64,000 nucleotides of DNA from Bagarius yarrelli (taxonomy: Eukaryota > Chordata > Actinopteri > Siluriformes > Sisoridae). A program made the position numbers and the translations under genes. The DNA is taken from contig VCAZ01000152.1 of the NCBI GenBank assembly GCA_005784505.1, positions 310,001 through 374,000 on the forward strand. The letters are read 5' to 3'. Below are positions 21,420-33,544 of this stretch, piece by piece (position 1 is the stretch's first letter; every line of letters starts with the position of its first letter). The notes beneath the pieces are model-generated. The model saw only the letters and a program-made list of their open reading frames with translations. It did no database searches and was not told where the DNA came from.

Positions 21420-22000
21420 TCCTAGGTGACGGTTTGTTTGTAATTAGCTAGCAAAACCAATGTTGTTTTTACCAGCATTATTGTTAATATCTATTTAACA
21501 GAAAATACAGAACAGGCAATATTAAGATAAATATACTATTGTTATATATATATGTTGTTGTATTTTTATCAAGATAAGCATGTAATATACTATTCTTCTA
21601 TTGTAGCCCTAGCTATTGCTAATATATCTTCTTATACATATCTGCCTTGAGTGATATTTTGTCTATTAATGTATATGAAAGGATTTAGCCTACAACACAT
21701 TCCAAAAGAGGTCAACCGAAGGGGCCCTCGCAAGAGTATCAACAATCACTTCCTACTCTTGCGAGGGCTACTCTAATTGTGTAAAAAATTCTGCACTTTA
21801 GCAGCACAAAGCGGCTGGAAAGAGTTGCATTGATTGGAATGCAGTGTTTTATGAGGGTCTACACCAGAACCTGTGCAACAAGCTAACTTTCACAGAGGAA
21901 TACAAATCTCCATCAGCATATATTACCATGGCAGTATGGCTAGATAAACTTCTACACAATACATCCTTGTTCAGTGCTCTATATCTGAAACAGTGCTCTA
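21420..22000. other. Upstream flank of the TAAR gene; no gene seen
   Basis: AT-rich with a TATATATATATG stretch at about 21544 and a hairpin at 21724-21768. No reading frame of interest. Confidence 0.4.
21724..21768. repeat. Perfect 15-bp inverted repeat
   Basis: GCCCTCGCAAGAGTA (21724-21738) and its exact reverse complement (21754-21768) flank a 15-base loop. The stem is GC-rich in an AT-rich region. Confidence 0.95.
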
Positions 22001-22003
22001 TAT

Positions 22004-22190
22004 CTACGCCTTGCCTATGTTAGAGTGGCCTAGAGAATCACCAGCAGCTTTGACATTGCTTCTACCCAAAAACCTTTGAAAAATCCACCTTTTTTGTGTT
22101 CTGAAGACAGCCAGTGACTCGGCTGTTCTGACATTAATGGAAAGTTCTTTCCACCATCTTGATGCCACAACAGAGAAAAGTCTCAAGGCA
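22004..22190 (-). mobile_element. LINE C-terminal fragment (probable)
   Basis: The minus-strand frame of 60 codons contains RLFSVVASRWWKELSINVRT then AESLAVFRTQ, reminiscent of the final part of CR1/L2-type LINE proteins, where a Trp-Asn-x-Leu-Pro box precedes the end. The polymerase is not present. Weak assignment. Confidence 0.4.
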
Positions 22191-22226
22191 TAACTGCTTT
22201 GTACCTTAAGGGATGGTGTGACCAGT

Positions 22227-22368
22227 TAAATCAAAACATTGCACAGGCAAAAGTTGAGAGCAGGAAGTATTAGGTAAATGAACAAGCAAAAGTCCTTTGA
22301 AGCTCTTGCTTGTTCATTTATCTAATACTTCCTGCTCTGAAATTTTGCCTGTGCAATGTTTTGATTTA
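22227..22368. repeat. Long inverted repeat, about 63-bp arms
   Basis: The left arm 22227-22289 and right arm 22306-22368 are reverse complements with a few mismatches (for example TTGAGAGCAGG against the complement of CCTGCTCTGAAA). The spacer is 16 bases. The RNA or single strand would fold into one long hairpin. I see no transposase nearby; a MITE-like element or a fold-back duplication are both possible. Confidence 0.93.
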
Positions 22369-22639
22369 TGCTGCAGGTGTTTAATTGAATCATTTTCAGA
22401 TAGATCCCAACCTGCAAGATTATGTCTCTTTGTTGCATATACAAAATACATTTTATCTACTGTATCTATAGCTTCTGTAACATTAATTGTCTTTAAGGCA
22501 GATTGGGCCAATAATTAGTCTATTCCACAAAGATTTCAAATCATCAGATTTCAGTCCTGCAGTATTTAAATGCAAATTAAGCATGCTACACTTGTTTTTT
22601 TACTGACTAAATTACTCATCATTTATCATACATTTATCT

Positions 22640-23930
22640 CTTTTATACAATTTGAAGAGTTTACAAACTGTGTATTAAATACTTTTGTGCAAAACATTAG
22701 TTGCTTAGGTGTCATTTCTTAAATTATCCATTGCATTAATAACAGTGGTTTTAAATGCATTATGCAGTAACTACAAAGTTCTTAGTACTATTAAATTCTT
22801 CTTAATAGCAATAATCAGGTCTTCTTAATAATACTCTAATCTTTTAAATAATCTAAATAAATTAAGTATTTTGTAATGAATTATATATTTATGTATTTTT
22901 AAACAAATAAAAAACAACAATGTTGCCCCGACAATTGCTTAATTAGGAATTAATGCAAATCTTGTTTAAGTTTTTAATGCAAAAAAATAAATAAAGATAT
23001 TTCATGGGTAAACTATGAACTCTGGTAAACTGTATAACATCATGGAAAGACACAACAGTGGGGTCATGTTTACTTGAGAATATACCCAATAGACCAGTCA
23101 CTTTTAACATTTAATGATAAACTATCTCTCACGGGTATCCAACTAATCAAAGGTGTTAAAGACAAAACATTTTAATGACTTCACACTTGCATCTAATTCT
23201 GGCATCTAAAACTGCTTCATGGTTCTGTAATACATCAGTCTGTGCGTTTATTTGCTCATATCCCACCCTTGTTCTTTCTTTATGTATATAATTTTGCTTT
23301 AATTATCTGATTAATGATTTGCTGTGTTCTGTTTAAAACATAAACACATATGATGTGTAAGCAACACAAGCTTTCAATGAAAACTGTTTAAAACCTGTTT
23401 ATTCTATATTCAACGATGACAAGACACAAAGATATAATGTTTGTCATCTGAGATAATACTTGGGAGACTAGTTATTATTTCACACATTTAATGATGGATT
23501 ATCTCTCAAAGCTATCTTCCAAATAAAAGGTGTTAATAACAAAACAGCTTAATGGCTTCACACTCTCATTTATTTGTAGTCATCCAAAAGGGATTTTCTG
23601 CACACAATATTGCATCGTTCTGTTTATTCTTTCTGTTTCCATAATGATTTTCTCCATAGCGTTCAGTTAAGAGCCACAAATATAATACTTTTACAGTTTA
23701 TCAAATTTCAATAAAAAATAAAAATATCCTTATCTTTAGTCTTTGTTTGATTATTATAAATTGTCAACGGTAACTCATATACATCAGGGGTTTGGAAACA
23801 ACAAATGTAGCCAAACCTCATAGTGATTTTTTTTAATTAACACAAAAGGTGAGCATAGCATGACAATATACAAGTGCACCAACAATGTTCGTTTTGGATA
23901 TTTTTCTCATTTCATCTTAACTTACTTTTA
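22640..23930. repeat. Segmental duplication, copy 1 (intergenic)
   Basis: It matches 28040-29770 in the same order and direction, for example CAGTGGTTTTAAATGCATTATG, GAACTCTGGTAAACTGTAT, GAGAATATACCCAATAGAC, CATCTAATTCTGGCATCTAAAACTG and CTAGTTATTATTTCACACATTTA. It resumes at 26885-26975 beyond an RTE insertion. No gene inside. Confidence 0.85.
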
Positions 23931-23934
23931 TTTT

Positions 23935-26878
23935 GTAATAATAAATATGCAAATCATTTGTCATAATTTAACACCGGATCGCTCGAGACCCGGGTAAACA
24001 ACGACCACCACCGGCGCCATTGACCTACAGGATGCTGGTGGAAATTGGGCTACACAAAACAATAACAACAAAGAGCCACTTAACAGAACAACACAGAGCT
24101 AAAGACTTAACCCTCCCCTCTGGGTTCCCTCCATGCTGACCAGATATTGCAAATGCCCCCTACTCCTTGAGTCTAAAATCTTCTGTCCAACAGACAAGAA
24201 GTTTCTGGCATGGTGGTGTTCTTAGATTCTGGGTGGTCAGGTTTTAGCAGTAATATGTGGAATGAGGGAGATATGTGGAACAATGCTGGGAGTTTCTGCC
24301 TGTAGGTCAGTAGGTTGTTATTTTTGTAGCAATGTAAAAGGCCATATGTATTTAGGGCATGGCAGTCAAAGCCGACGGTCTTTGCTAAGATGGAGAAAAG
24401 GAAGGTATTGTGTGTACAGGAGACCAGGTAGAAGGGTAGCAAGGCTCGTAGTATGGGATTGGAATTGAAGTTATTTTTTTCATGGTGTGGATAGGAAAAG
24501 AAATAGGGTAGGGGTGATCCTAAAAGAGGAGTTTGTAAAGAATGTTCTGGAGGGGAAAACAGTGTCAGACAGAGTGATCAGTCTGAAGGTAGAAATTAAA
24601 GGGCTGATGGTGATTGTTGTAAGCGGTTAGGACAGATGGTATTATACTTTGCTAAGAGGATGGAGATGGCTGTGGTAAATATTTTTTTCAGATGAGAGAG
24701 AAGCACATAGTGACTTATAAAAGCGGAGGAAGGAGCACACAGGTAGATTACATCTTTTGTAGATGAAGCAATCTGAAAGAGATTAGTTATCATAAAGATG
24801 TGGTGGGAGAGAGTGTAGCCAGACAGCATGGAATAGTGGTGTGTAGGATAAAGATGTTGGTCTGGAAGAAGAAGAGATCAACGGTAGAGAAAAAAACGGT
24901 AGAGAAGAAAACTGTGAAGAATTTAGACAGGAGTTAAAAAAGGCTCTGGGCAGTCAGTTAATGTTTCAAGATGAATGGCAAACTACAGCAGAAGTGATCA
25001 GGGAGACAGGTAGATAGGTGCTAGGTGTGTCATATGGAAGAAGGAAAGAGAATAAGGAGACTTGGTGGTGGAATAAGGAAGTTCAGGATAGTATACAGAG
25101 GAAGAGGTTAGCCAAGAAGAAGTGGGACAAAGAACTAAAGAAAGTTGACAGAAATACCAGGATTTGCGGCACAAAGGGAAGAGGAAAGTGTCAAAGGTCA
25201 AGCAGAATGCATATGATGAATTGACAATGGGTTAGACACTGGAGAAGAAGAGAAGGACTTATACAGGTTAGCAAGGCAGAGGGATCAAGATGGGAAGGAT
25301 TATTAAGGGTTATTAAGAATCGAGATGGAAAGGTGTACAGAGAGAATGAAAGGAGTACTTTAAAGTGTTAATGAATGAGGAAAATAAGGGGGAGAAAATG
25401 GTAGTAGAGTTAAACACTGTGAATAAAGAAGTTCAAAAGATTAGTACATATGAAGTTAGGGATGGCTTTGAAGAGGATGGAAAGGCAGTTGGTCCTGATG
25501 AGATACCAGTGAAGATGTGGAAATGTCTAGGAGAGGCAGCAGTGGAATTTCTTAATAGATTCTTCAACAGGATTTTAGTGAGGAAGACGATGCCTGAGGA
25601 ATGGAGGAGAAATGTACTGGTGCCTATCTTTAAGAACAAGGGTAATGTGTAAAGTTGCAAAAACTACAGAGACATAAAGTTGAAGAGTCATACAATAAGT
25701 TTATGGGAAAGAGTAGTGATAGCCAGGTTAAGGAGGGTAGTAGATATTTGTGAGCAGTTTGGCTTTATGCCCAGAAAGAGCACTAAGATGCTCTGAAAAT
25801 TCTAATGGAAAGGTACAGAGATGGTCGTAGGGAGCTGCATTGTGTTTTTTGTAGACCTGGAGAAAGCATATGACAGGGTACCAAGAGAAGAGCTGTGGTA
25901 GTGTATGAGGAAGTCAGGAATAGCAGAGAAGTATTTTAGGGTGTTGCAGAACATAAGCATAGACAGAAGCAGGACAGTGGTGAGGTGTGCAGTAGGTCAG
26001 ACAGAGGAGTTCAAAGTGGAGGTGGGTCTGCATCAGGGATCAGCTATAAGCCCCTTCTTATTTGCAGATTAGGTAAGACAGGAATCTTCTTGGACAATAA
26101 TGTTTGCAGATGACATCGTGATCTGTAGTAAGAGCGGGGAGCGGGCGGAGAAAAACCTGTAGAGGTGAAAGTTTGCTTTGGAAATGAAGAGGAATGAAAG
26201 TCAGTCGTAGCAAGACAAAGTACATATGTTTGAATGAGAGGCGGGGAAGTGGAACCGTGAGATGATAGGGTGAAAAGGTAAAGAAGGTACAGGAGTTGGG
26301 GTCGACAGACGAGAGCAATGGAGAGTGTGTAAAAGAGCTAAAGAAGTGAGTACAGGCAGGTTGAAATGAGGTGGAGAAATGTGTCAGGAGTGATGTGTGA
26401 CAGGAGATTATCAGATAGAATTAAGAGAAAAGTGTACAAGACAGTGGTGAGACCAGCTATAATTTATGGTTTTAAGACAGTGGTGCTGAGAAAGAGACAG
26501 GTTGCAGAGCTGAAGGAAGCAAAGCTAAAGATATTGAGGTTTTATTTAGGAGTGACGAGGTTGGAAAGGATTAGGAATGAGTTCATTAGGGTGATGGCTC
26601 ATGTTGGATGGATTTTGGGAAGAAAGTCAGGGAAGCCAGATTAAGCAGGTTTGGACTTGTACAGAGGAGGGATAGTAAATATATGTAGAAGGATGTTCTA
26701 AATGAAGCTATCAGGCAGAAGGCTAAGAAGAGGACCAAAGAGAAAGTATATGGATGCGATAAACGAGGACATGGAACAAGGGTGTGAGTGAAGAGGATGT
26801 AGAGAATAGCGTTAGATGGACACAGATGATTCGCTGTGGCGACCCCTAAAAGGAAACAGCCAAAAGGAGAGAAAGAAT
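23935..26878 (+). mobile_element. RTE-clade LINE, copy 1, most complete but decayed
   Basis: The 5' end has the CACCGGATCGCTCGAGACCCGGG and CATTGACCTACAGGATGCT blocks (about 23972-24035). It is interrupted to about 24380 by other sequence that includes a Rex1-tail-like piece (24055-24110). The RT lies at 25365-26320 with GPDEIPVKMWKCLGEAAVE, LVPIFKNKGNV, FGFMPRKST, CVFxDLEKAYDRVPREEL-type and GLHQGSAISPFLFA-type motifs. A tail frame (26366-26644) has VRPAIIYGF. The 3' end has ATTCGCTGTGGCGACCCCTAA. Stops and frameshifts are abundant. It sits inside segmental-duplication copy 1 and is missing from copy 2. Confidence 0.85.
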
Positions 26879-26979
26879 TTAATGATAAACCCTCAGACTA
26901 AGACATGGGCTTAAATCATTTTAATAATGATCAGGGATGCTATCTGTGATCCAGTGAGCCAGTATTTTTCTATAGATAG

Positions 26980-27660
26980 GACCACCCTACCCCTCCTATC
27001 AGCTGGCAGACTGATTATCGTAGTTAAAAAAAAAGGATGCACTCTTTATAGCGGGTGCCATTTAGCCATAAATGTAGTGTCGCTGACTCGATCCATGGTT
27101 AAGCCATCGATGGTTAGTGGGGGTAATTTTCTACTGATGTCCATAACAACTCCCTCTGTCTTTCCTACAATGAGGAACTAGTTGTTAGCACCACATCATT
27201 CAGGCAGTGGTGCCATCTTTTTTCTGTAGTGTGTTTTATAGTTCTTTCTAATGAGACTTACCCTTGCATTGCAAACAGCCCGTTTGAATACCATTGACTT
27301 GAATGGCAAATGACCACATGGCTTTTCTTCCTGACAGTAAAGAGAACCAGCGGGCTCTTTTAAAGTTGTTAAGCATATTACCTAACTCCTTTTTATAACA
27401 CTTTATTCTTTGTGCTACAGGTTAAAAGTCTGAGCTTAAGAAAAAGGCACTATGATACCAAGGCTCATGTCCATTATTCAATGCTTTACTTCGCATCATT
27501 CTTGCTACTGTGACCCATCTAGCCACTTCAGAAGACACACTCCCACACTATTGGGACTTATTATACACTTAGACACTGTCTGCTACAATTGCTGCATACT
27601 GATAGTTTCTAAAAAAAACCATATTCTACAACACAATCCAAATTGAGTCTGTGGATTTGA
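26980..27660. other. No recognisable gene
   Basis: Sequence between the duplication copy 1 boundary and a SINE. A few short frames have no family match that I can see. Confidence 0.4.
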
Positions 27661-27689
27661 TAGAGGTTTTTCAATAAAATTGTGGCAGT

Positions 27690-27838
27690 GACAGTGACAG
27701 TGGGTTAAGGTGCTGGTACGCACATACGCTGTTGCACTCTGGTGACTCAATTTTGATTCCGGCTCAGGTCCTTTCCTGTCCCACCCACAGTTCATCTCTG
27801 TACTGTCATAAATATAAAGGCAAATAATGGCTAAAAAA
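27690..27838 (+). repeat. SINE-like element
   Basis: GTGGGTTAAGGTGCTGGTA resembles a tRNA-derived A-box head, with TTTTGATTCCGGCTCAGG as B box. The tail CTGTCATAAATATAAAGGCAAATAATGG resembles known fish SINE ends. Confidence 0.55.
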
Positions 27839-28039
27839 ATTACTCAAATTCATTATTATTCATTTGAGTACTTGTTTTAGTGAATATTCTGACTGTGTTT
27901 TAGCATCAAGTCTTATAAAAGTCTTATATTAAAGTTTTTTGATGAAGGATTGACACTTTAAAATCTTATTAGGATTAGGAACTTAACAGCCTTTTTAGAG
28001 TTTTCACACCCCTTAACACAGATTTGCCCTTATATAAAA

Positions 28040-29965
28040 TAATTGCATCCAAACTGTGTATTGATCACTTTTGTGCGAAGACATTAGGTGTTTAAGTGTC
28101 ATTTGTTAAATTGTCTGTTGTATCAAGAACAGTGGTTTTAAATGCATTATGTAGTAGCTCATAAGTTCTTAGTTCTATGTAATTCTTTTTATTAGTAATG
28201 ATGAGGTCTCTTAATAATACTGTAATCTTTACAATAACCTTTAAACAAATATAATAACATTAACCTTTTATCCACATTTGCTTAAATCGAAACAGATTAA
28301 AAAAAAAAAGAGAACATGACATAAGCTAAGAGTTGCATCCTATAGATAATTAATTTAGATACATAGAATGTGCTTTCATTAATGTGAACCTTGTTTATGT
28401 TTTCCTTGATAAAAAAAAAATAAATAAAGACCTTTCATGCATATTTAATGAACTCTGGTAAACTGTATTGCATGATGAAAAGACACAGCAGTGGGTCATG
28501 TTTACTCGAGAATATACCCAATAGACAAGTCACTTTTCACATTTAATGATAAACAATCTCTCACAGGCATCAAACTAATTAAAGGTGTTAAAGAAAAAAC
28601 ATCTTAATGAGTTCACACTTGCATCTAATTCTGGCATCTAAAACTGCTTTTGATTCTGTGTACAGTATTACAAGTCAAGTCAAGTCAGCTTTATTTATGT
28701 AGCGCTACTAAAAATTGAGATTGTTTTAAAGCAGCTTTACAGAATTACATGAAAATACACAACATTAAACACTTACTAAAACACTTAATTGAATTAACAT
28801 CTATAAATTAAGAGTCCCCAACTAAGCAAGCCAGACGCGACAGCGACAAGGAATCAAAACTCCATCGGTGACAAAATGTAAAAATATCATTGGGAGAAAC
28901 CAGGCTCTGTCGGGGGGTTCAGTTGTCCTCTGATCATTGCAGCTATTACAGCCTTCTGTTTACCCTTTATGGCTCTGTAATACATATGTCTGTGCATTAG
29001 TTTTTCTTGAAATATTTATTGCATCTGACTCATCGTTTATGATTTATTATTTATTTACTCATATCCCGTGTTCTGTTTAAAACATAAACACATATGATGT
29101 GTAAGCAACACAATATTTTAATGAATACAGTTTAAAACCTGTTTATTCTATATTTAACATGATGAGAAGACACAAAGATGTAATGTTTGTTGATAATGCT
29201 TGGGGGACTAGTTATTATTTCACACATTTATTGATGAATTAATTCTCAAAGATATCTTTCAAATAAAAGGTGTTAAAGACAAAACAGCTTAATGGCTTCA
29301 CACTGTCATTTATTTCTAGTCATCCAAAATGGAAGACTTATTCCGCACACAATATTGCATCATCCTGTTTATTCTTTCTGTTTCCCTAATGATTGAGTTA
29401 ACATATTATTGTGTTTTTTCTTCAAAGCATTATCAGTTAAGAGTCACTAAGTGAAAGTCACTCTGTATTTTGTAGCCCCAAATCAAATAATACTTTTATA
29501 GTTAAATTATTTTATGTATAGTCAAATGTTAAATAAAAAAAACATTTCATAAATAAAAGTATGGTCTGTCCATATCTTTAGTATTTGTTTGATAGTTGAT
29601 AATTATAAATTGTCACCGGTAACTTATATACATCAGGCGTTTGGAAACAACAAATGTAGCAAAACCTAATAGAAGTCAGAATAACATAACAATATACAAG
29701 TGGCCACACCATGTTGGTTTTGAATTTTTTTTTTAATACCATATAATGTTTTTAGCTTATTGTGATTGTCAATACATAATACACATACATTTATACATAA
29801 GCAATATATACCAAACTTAGATCATTTTATTATTTACAAAGATTTATTATATACCAGTACGTGATGATGAACCTTAGACTAAGACAGGGGTTTAAATCTG
29901 ATTTTAATAATAACGTGGGATGCTATCTATGACCCAGTCAGCCAGTTTTTCAAAGGTCAGGCGAT
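28040..29965. repeat. Segmental duplication, copy 2 (intergenic)
   Basis: It matches 22640-23930 and 26885-26975 in the same direction with roughly 80-90 percent identity by eye. It carries its own insertion (28668-28975) that copy 1 lacks, and lacks the RTE of copy 1. Confidence 0.85.
28668..28975 (-). mobile_element. LINE-tail or SINE-like insertion
   Basis: It starts with CAAGTCAAGTCAAGTCA and CTTTATTTATGTAGCGCT then AAAGCAGCTTTACAGAA, the reverse of an L2-type 3' end. It continues with ATCAAAACTCCATCGGTGAC and TTGGGAGAAACCAGGCTC. It interrupts duplication copy 2. Confidence 0.7.
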
Positions 29966-30149
29966 TGATTCCAAAAAGTAACCAAAATAACTTCCTTATT
30001 ATCTGATTATTGTCCAATACAAGGTAAATTTCTCACCAAAGCATCCACCTTTCTTACATGACTGCCAGAAAATGGTTTTAAAATAATTCAGTTTCGTAAA
30101 GTACATTCTGTTTGGCAGAAGTTCCCATACTAGCACTTACAAGTGTGGT

Positions 30150-30745
30150 CATCAGAAAAGTTGAAGTTGAAGTTCAAGAGGCTTTATTGTCATTTCAAAG
30201 ATGCAGTACACAGTAAAATGAAACAACGTTTCTCCAGGACCGTAAACCTTACACATGGTGCTACACAAAATAACAAAGACTTACACAAAAACACATGGAG
30301 CCACAAAACAGAAGAACAACACAGAGCTAACGACTAAAAAATTTAATTGTCTTAGCAACATAAAGTGCATGTGTGCAAACTGGTGCAAACAGTGCAAAAC
30401 AGGCAGTGCAACTAGACAATACAAACTTTACACCAGACAGTACAAACAGACAAAACACTATGTACAGTACATTCAATAGTGCCACCCAGATTATAAAAGA
30501 TGGGCAGATAGACAAAGAGATGTGCAAGTAAGCAGAGATATTATTTTGCAAACAGAAGTGGTCGTGGATTCTCTGGTTGGCCCTTGCTATTGTTAGGGTC
30601 GCCGTGTCCTTTGCTGTGAAGGCGGAGTCCATGGGCTTCAGCAGCACACGCACCTCTGTGGTCATCCACGGTTTGCAATCAATGCACTTGCCAATGTAGC
30701 TGGTTACTGATGTCGTGTACTCCTTTAGGTTAACAGACTCCCGCT
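30150..30745 (-). mobile_element. Rex1-type LINE, RT deleted (linker joined to 3' tail)
   Basis: The 3' tail on the minus strand reads back from GTTGAAGTTCAAGAGGCTTTATTGTCATT and AACGTTTCTCCAGGACC (30155-30245), the known end of Rex1-like fish LINEs. The frame 30327-30665 starts MTTEVRVLLKPMDSAFTAKD then ATLTIARANQRIHDHF, which is the linker between endonuclease and polymerase. The polymerase itself is missing between them. Similar tail at 50010-50310; a polymerase of this type at 54720-55420. Confidence 0.65.
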
Positions 30746-30859
30746 TCCGCTTTCTAGCGCACCTTTTCCGACATCCCCTCTCCCAGCCAAAGGCTGGGGG
30801 CCTGGTCCTCGTAGCGAGCCGAGGTCACAAAGTTGTCAAGAACATCGTCATGCAGGTAG

Positions 30860-31620
30860 GTTGCTGCATAATTATTGTACTTTAACAGCATGTGGTCATT
30901 GTAAACATGAACACCAATGTCTCAATGTGCCTTTTTTGTCAGGCTAAAAACATAAATAGCACCATTTTGGATGTTTTAGTATTTTTCTACATCAGAATAC
31001 AATACTAAAACTGGAACACTAAACAAAGTAAAGGAAAATTTGTTTACACATACTAAAACATCAGAAAGACCCGTTTTCCTTTATTCAGACTGGAGAGGCC
31101 TTCTATCATTAAGTAAAAAATTCAGAAATGCTTTTTTGCTGAAGACAGTCCCCTGTGTGTATGAGCTATTTAAATGCAAAGTGAATAAAACAATATAAGC
31201 TAGAACATTAAATGTACTTTAATAAAACTTTCTTTATGTTTAGGGCCCAGAGTTTTCATCGTCATCATCGGTGAGCTCTGGGCTGTAATCAGTTTGTGTA
31301 GGATCAAGTGGAAAGTCGATGTCAGAGGTGTTGCATTTCTCTACTCTTTCATTGGAGTTTTGCACTGAATTAATACTAAAACAGAGTTTAATACATCTAA
31401 ACTTTCTTTGTGCATACACACATTTTTGTCCGTATGCAAAAAAAATCAGATGTATTAAACTCTAGAGAATCCCATGCATATTTTCTTTGAACATCCCAAT
31501 ATACTTAAAATTAAGCGCACATCATGCACAAGCACGACATCTGTTTCCTCCCTCAAATGCATTAATCTAAATATGTAATGAGTCCACTTCAAAAAGCAAG
31601 AAAATTGCAAAAGCAAGCAA
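30860..31620. other. Non-coding; possible flank of a Harbinger element
   Basis: AT-rich. The part after 31240 resembles material upstream of the Harbinger core but I cannot set an end. Confidence 0.35.
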
Positions 31621-31639
31621 AAAATTGAACTTTATGGTA

Positions 31640-32075
31640 AGTAAATTGGAGGTGCAGACATAGAAACAAGAAAAAAAAAATCCTCTTTAGAACATTGTCC
31701 TCTGGAATTAATAACAAAAAATTGAGTGGAAGAGTTTGGCAGAAGCAGTCAACGTAATGGCACTGAAAATGGCACTGTAACCGAGCTTAAAAAGAAATGA
31801 CATAAAGGTGCAAGTTAAGCGGAGAACTGCTGCACACAGACAAAGTGTACAAGGAATTATATTGCCACAACCACACGTTGACAGGCCTAAATGGCTTGTT
31901 AGTTGGGCTGCACATACACTGGTCCCGAGTCTAGTTCATCTGGTTCAAGTGGTATGCCGTGTCTGTATGCGACATTGTGCAGCACACCACAGGCCAGCAC
32001 GATGCAACACACCTTGTTAGGGTGGTATAGCAGCATCCCCCTGATCCTATCCAGATAGTGCCACCAGCATTTCAG
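31640..32075. mobile_element. PIF/Harbinger DNA transposon remnant
   Basis: Two converging pieces. On plus, about 31760-31860 resembles the Myb/SANT-like accessory protein: TVTELKKK followed by VKRRTAAHRQSVQG. On minus, 31890-32060 reads RIRGMLLYHPNKVCC then VLACGVLHNVAYRHGIPLEP, the C-terminal end of the DDE transposase with its conserved LHN. Two-gene organisation is known for this superfamily. Both pieces are truncated. Confidence 0.7.
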
Positions 32076-32524
32076 TTGCCTGTTGCAAAATGGACATCAT
32101 TGTATTTCATGACATCATTGTATTTCATGACTTTACATTGGTACATCAAAAAATGTGCAACATACATATTTCAATTTTTCTTTATGCTCCTGCAAAAGCA
32201 TGAAGGTCATGCATCTACTGTCTTAGTAAATGATTCTGTGTGTGAAATGCTTAATTTGGGTGTGGACTGTAAGACTGTTTTCAACTGGTTGTAAACTGTT
32301 TTTGCTTTTGCACTCCAAGTTATTTTTATCATGTGTAAATAGGCCTTTCCCATGAGCAAATGCACTCAGTGGTGCCTCAAGCACAGCTTAATTACACACA
32401 TGCCTATAAATGACATTAGCTGTTTTTACATTTTTGAATAGCTTTTGATCTGTTTAACTCAAAAATTTTTACCTTTAGCTGAGATCAAAAGGCCTAAAAA
32501 TACATTTTCAGATAAACTGTAATT

Positions 32525-32880
32525 TCGGGAGGTTTGTCTTGTGTCCCTCTTTAGCAAGATGAAACAGGAGAGCCACAGTATATTTTTTACACTGTCCCTT
32601 TGTGGGTGCGGCCAATAAGCAATTATCTACATACTGTAACAGTGTGGACCACAGGGTCAAAATTAGGCTGACTAGGTTTTAGCGCTGTATCTTAGTTTGT
32701 GGGTAATTCACAATAACCTTGGCACAGACGTGTGGCAGTATAACTTTTGCCATTAAAGAAAATGCAAACCAGTACTGGATTCCTGGATACACAGGTACGA
32801 CAAAACAGGTTTTACTGCAAAGTAGTAGAACCTGCATGCTGCTTTTGCTAGCGAAACCTGTGGAAACCATAATTTAACCT
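32525..32880 (-). mobile_element. Endogenous retrovirus pol fragment
   Basis: The minus strand carries the RT centre of a retroviral pol: QYWFAFSLMAKVILPHVCAK at about 32710-32800 and QYVDNCLLAAPTKGQC at about 32600-32640, where the expected YVDD reads YVDN. Frames break between the two. It ends where a DIRS fragment starts. Confidence 0.65.
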
Positions 32881-32884
32881 AAAG

Positions 32885-33460
32885 TTGTACATATTTGTCG
32901 ACTGTTGACTGAGGACCCACAGAGATGTGGCATTGAACCAGTGCCCTCTTTCCTGCAAGCAGGCATCTTTCTGCCTCAACTATTAAGGTGTACATGGCTG
33001 CCATTTCGGGGTACCACAACACTATAGGTGGCAGATTGGTGGGAAGGCACGATCTGGTAATTAGGGTTAAGTGCTGTCTCACCATGATCTACTCCTGATC
33101 TACTCCACAAACTGTACTTACCACAATCAAGAGGGTGGGGGAACTTTGAGCCCTCTCTGTCCATGAAGCATGCCTAGAATTCGGCCCAGCAAATTCTCAT
33201 GTAGTCTCACCAGGCTGGGATACGTGCCCAAGGTGCCCTTCACTCCCTTTAGGGACAACGTGGTGACCTTGCAAACTATTTCCTCTCAGCAAGGAAATCC
33301 TGATCTGCCCTTGTTTTGTCTGGTACAGGGGCGTTGTCTCCAAACAGATGATCTCCCACTGGATAGTGGAAGCGATCCTTAAGGCCTATAAGGCCAGGGG
33401 TTTGTGTACCCGGGAAGAAAGGCCCATTCCACCAGGGGGTTGCTTCAACTTCCATAGACC
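32885..33460 (+). mobile_element. DIRS tyrosine recombinase fragment, plus strand
   Basis: Pieces read DPQRCGIEPVPSFLQAG (about 32911-32960), then CTWLPFRGTT-like (STLKVYxAAxSGYHN in another frame, 32985-33020), then LGYVPKVPFTPFRDNVVTLQ (33215-33275), matching the recombinase at 4.0-5.0 kb. Catalytic His-x-x-Arg and Tyr are not visible, so it is a truncated copy. Confidence 0.75.
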
Positions 33461-33544
33461 CCTGATGCAGTCCGGCAGCAGTGGCATGTAGCATAGGGAC
33501 CCTTAGCATCATACACTTGACACAACATCGGTGTGAACAACCAA

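Noticed and set aside
26927..27181. 84-codon plus-strand frame
   Set aside because: It looked slightly protein-like, but I cannot tie it to any family, and its start lies in the duplicated spacer.
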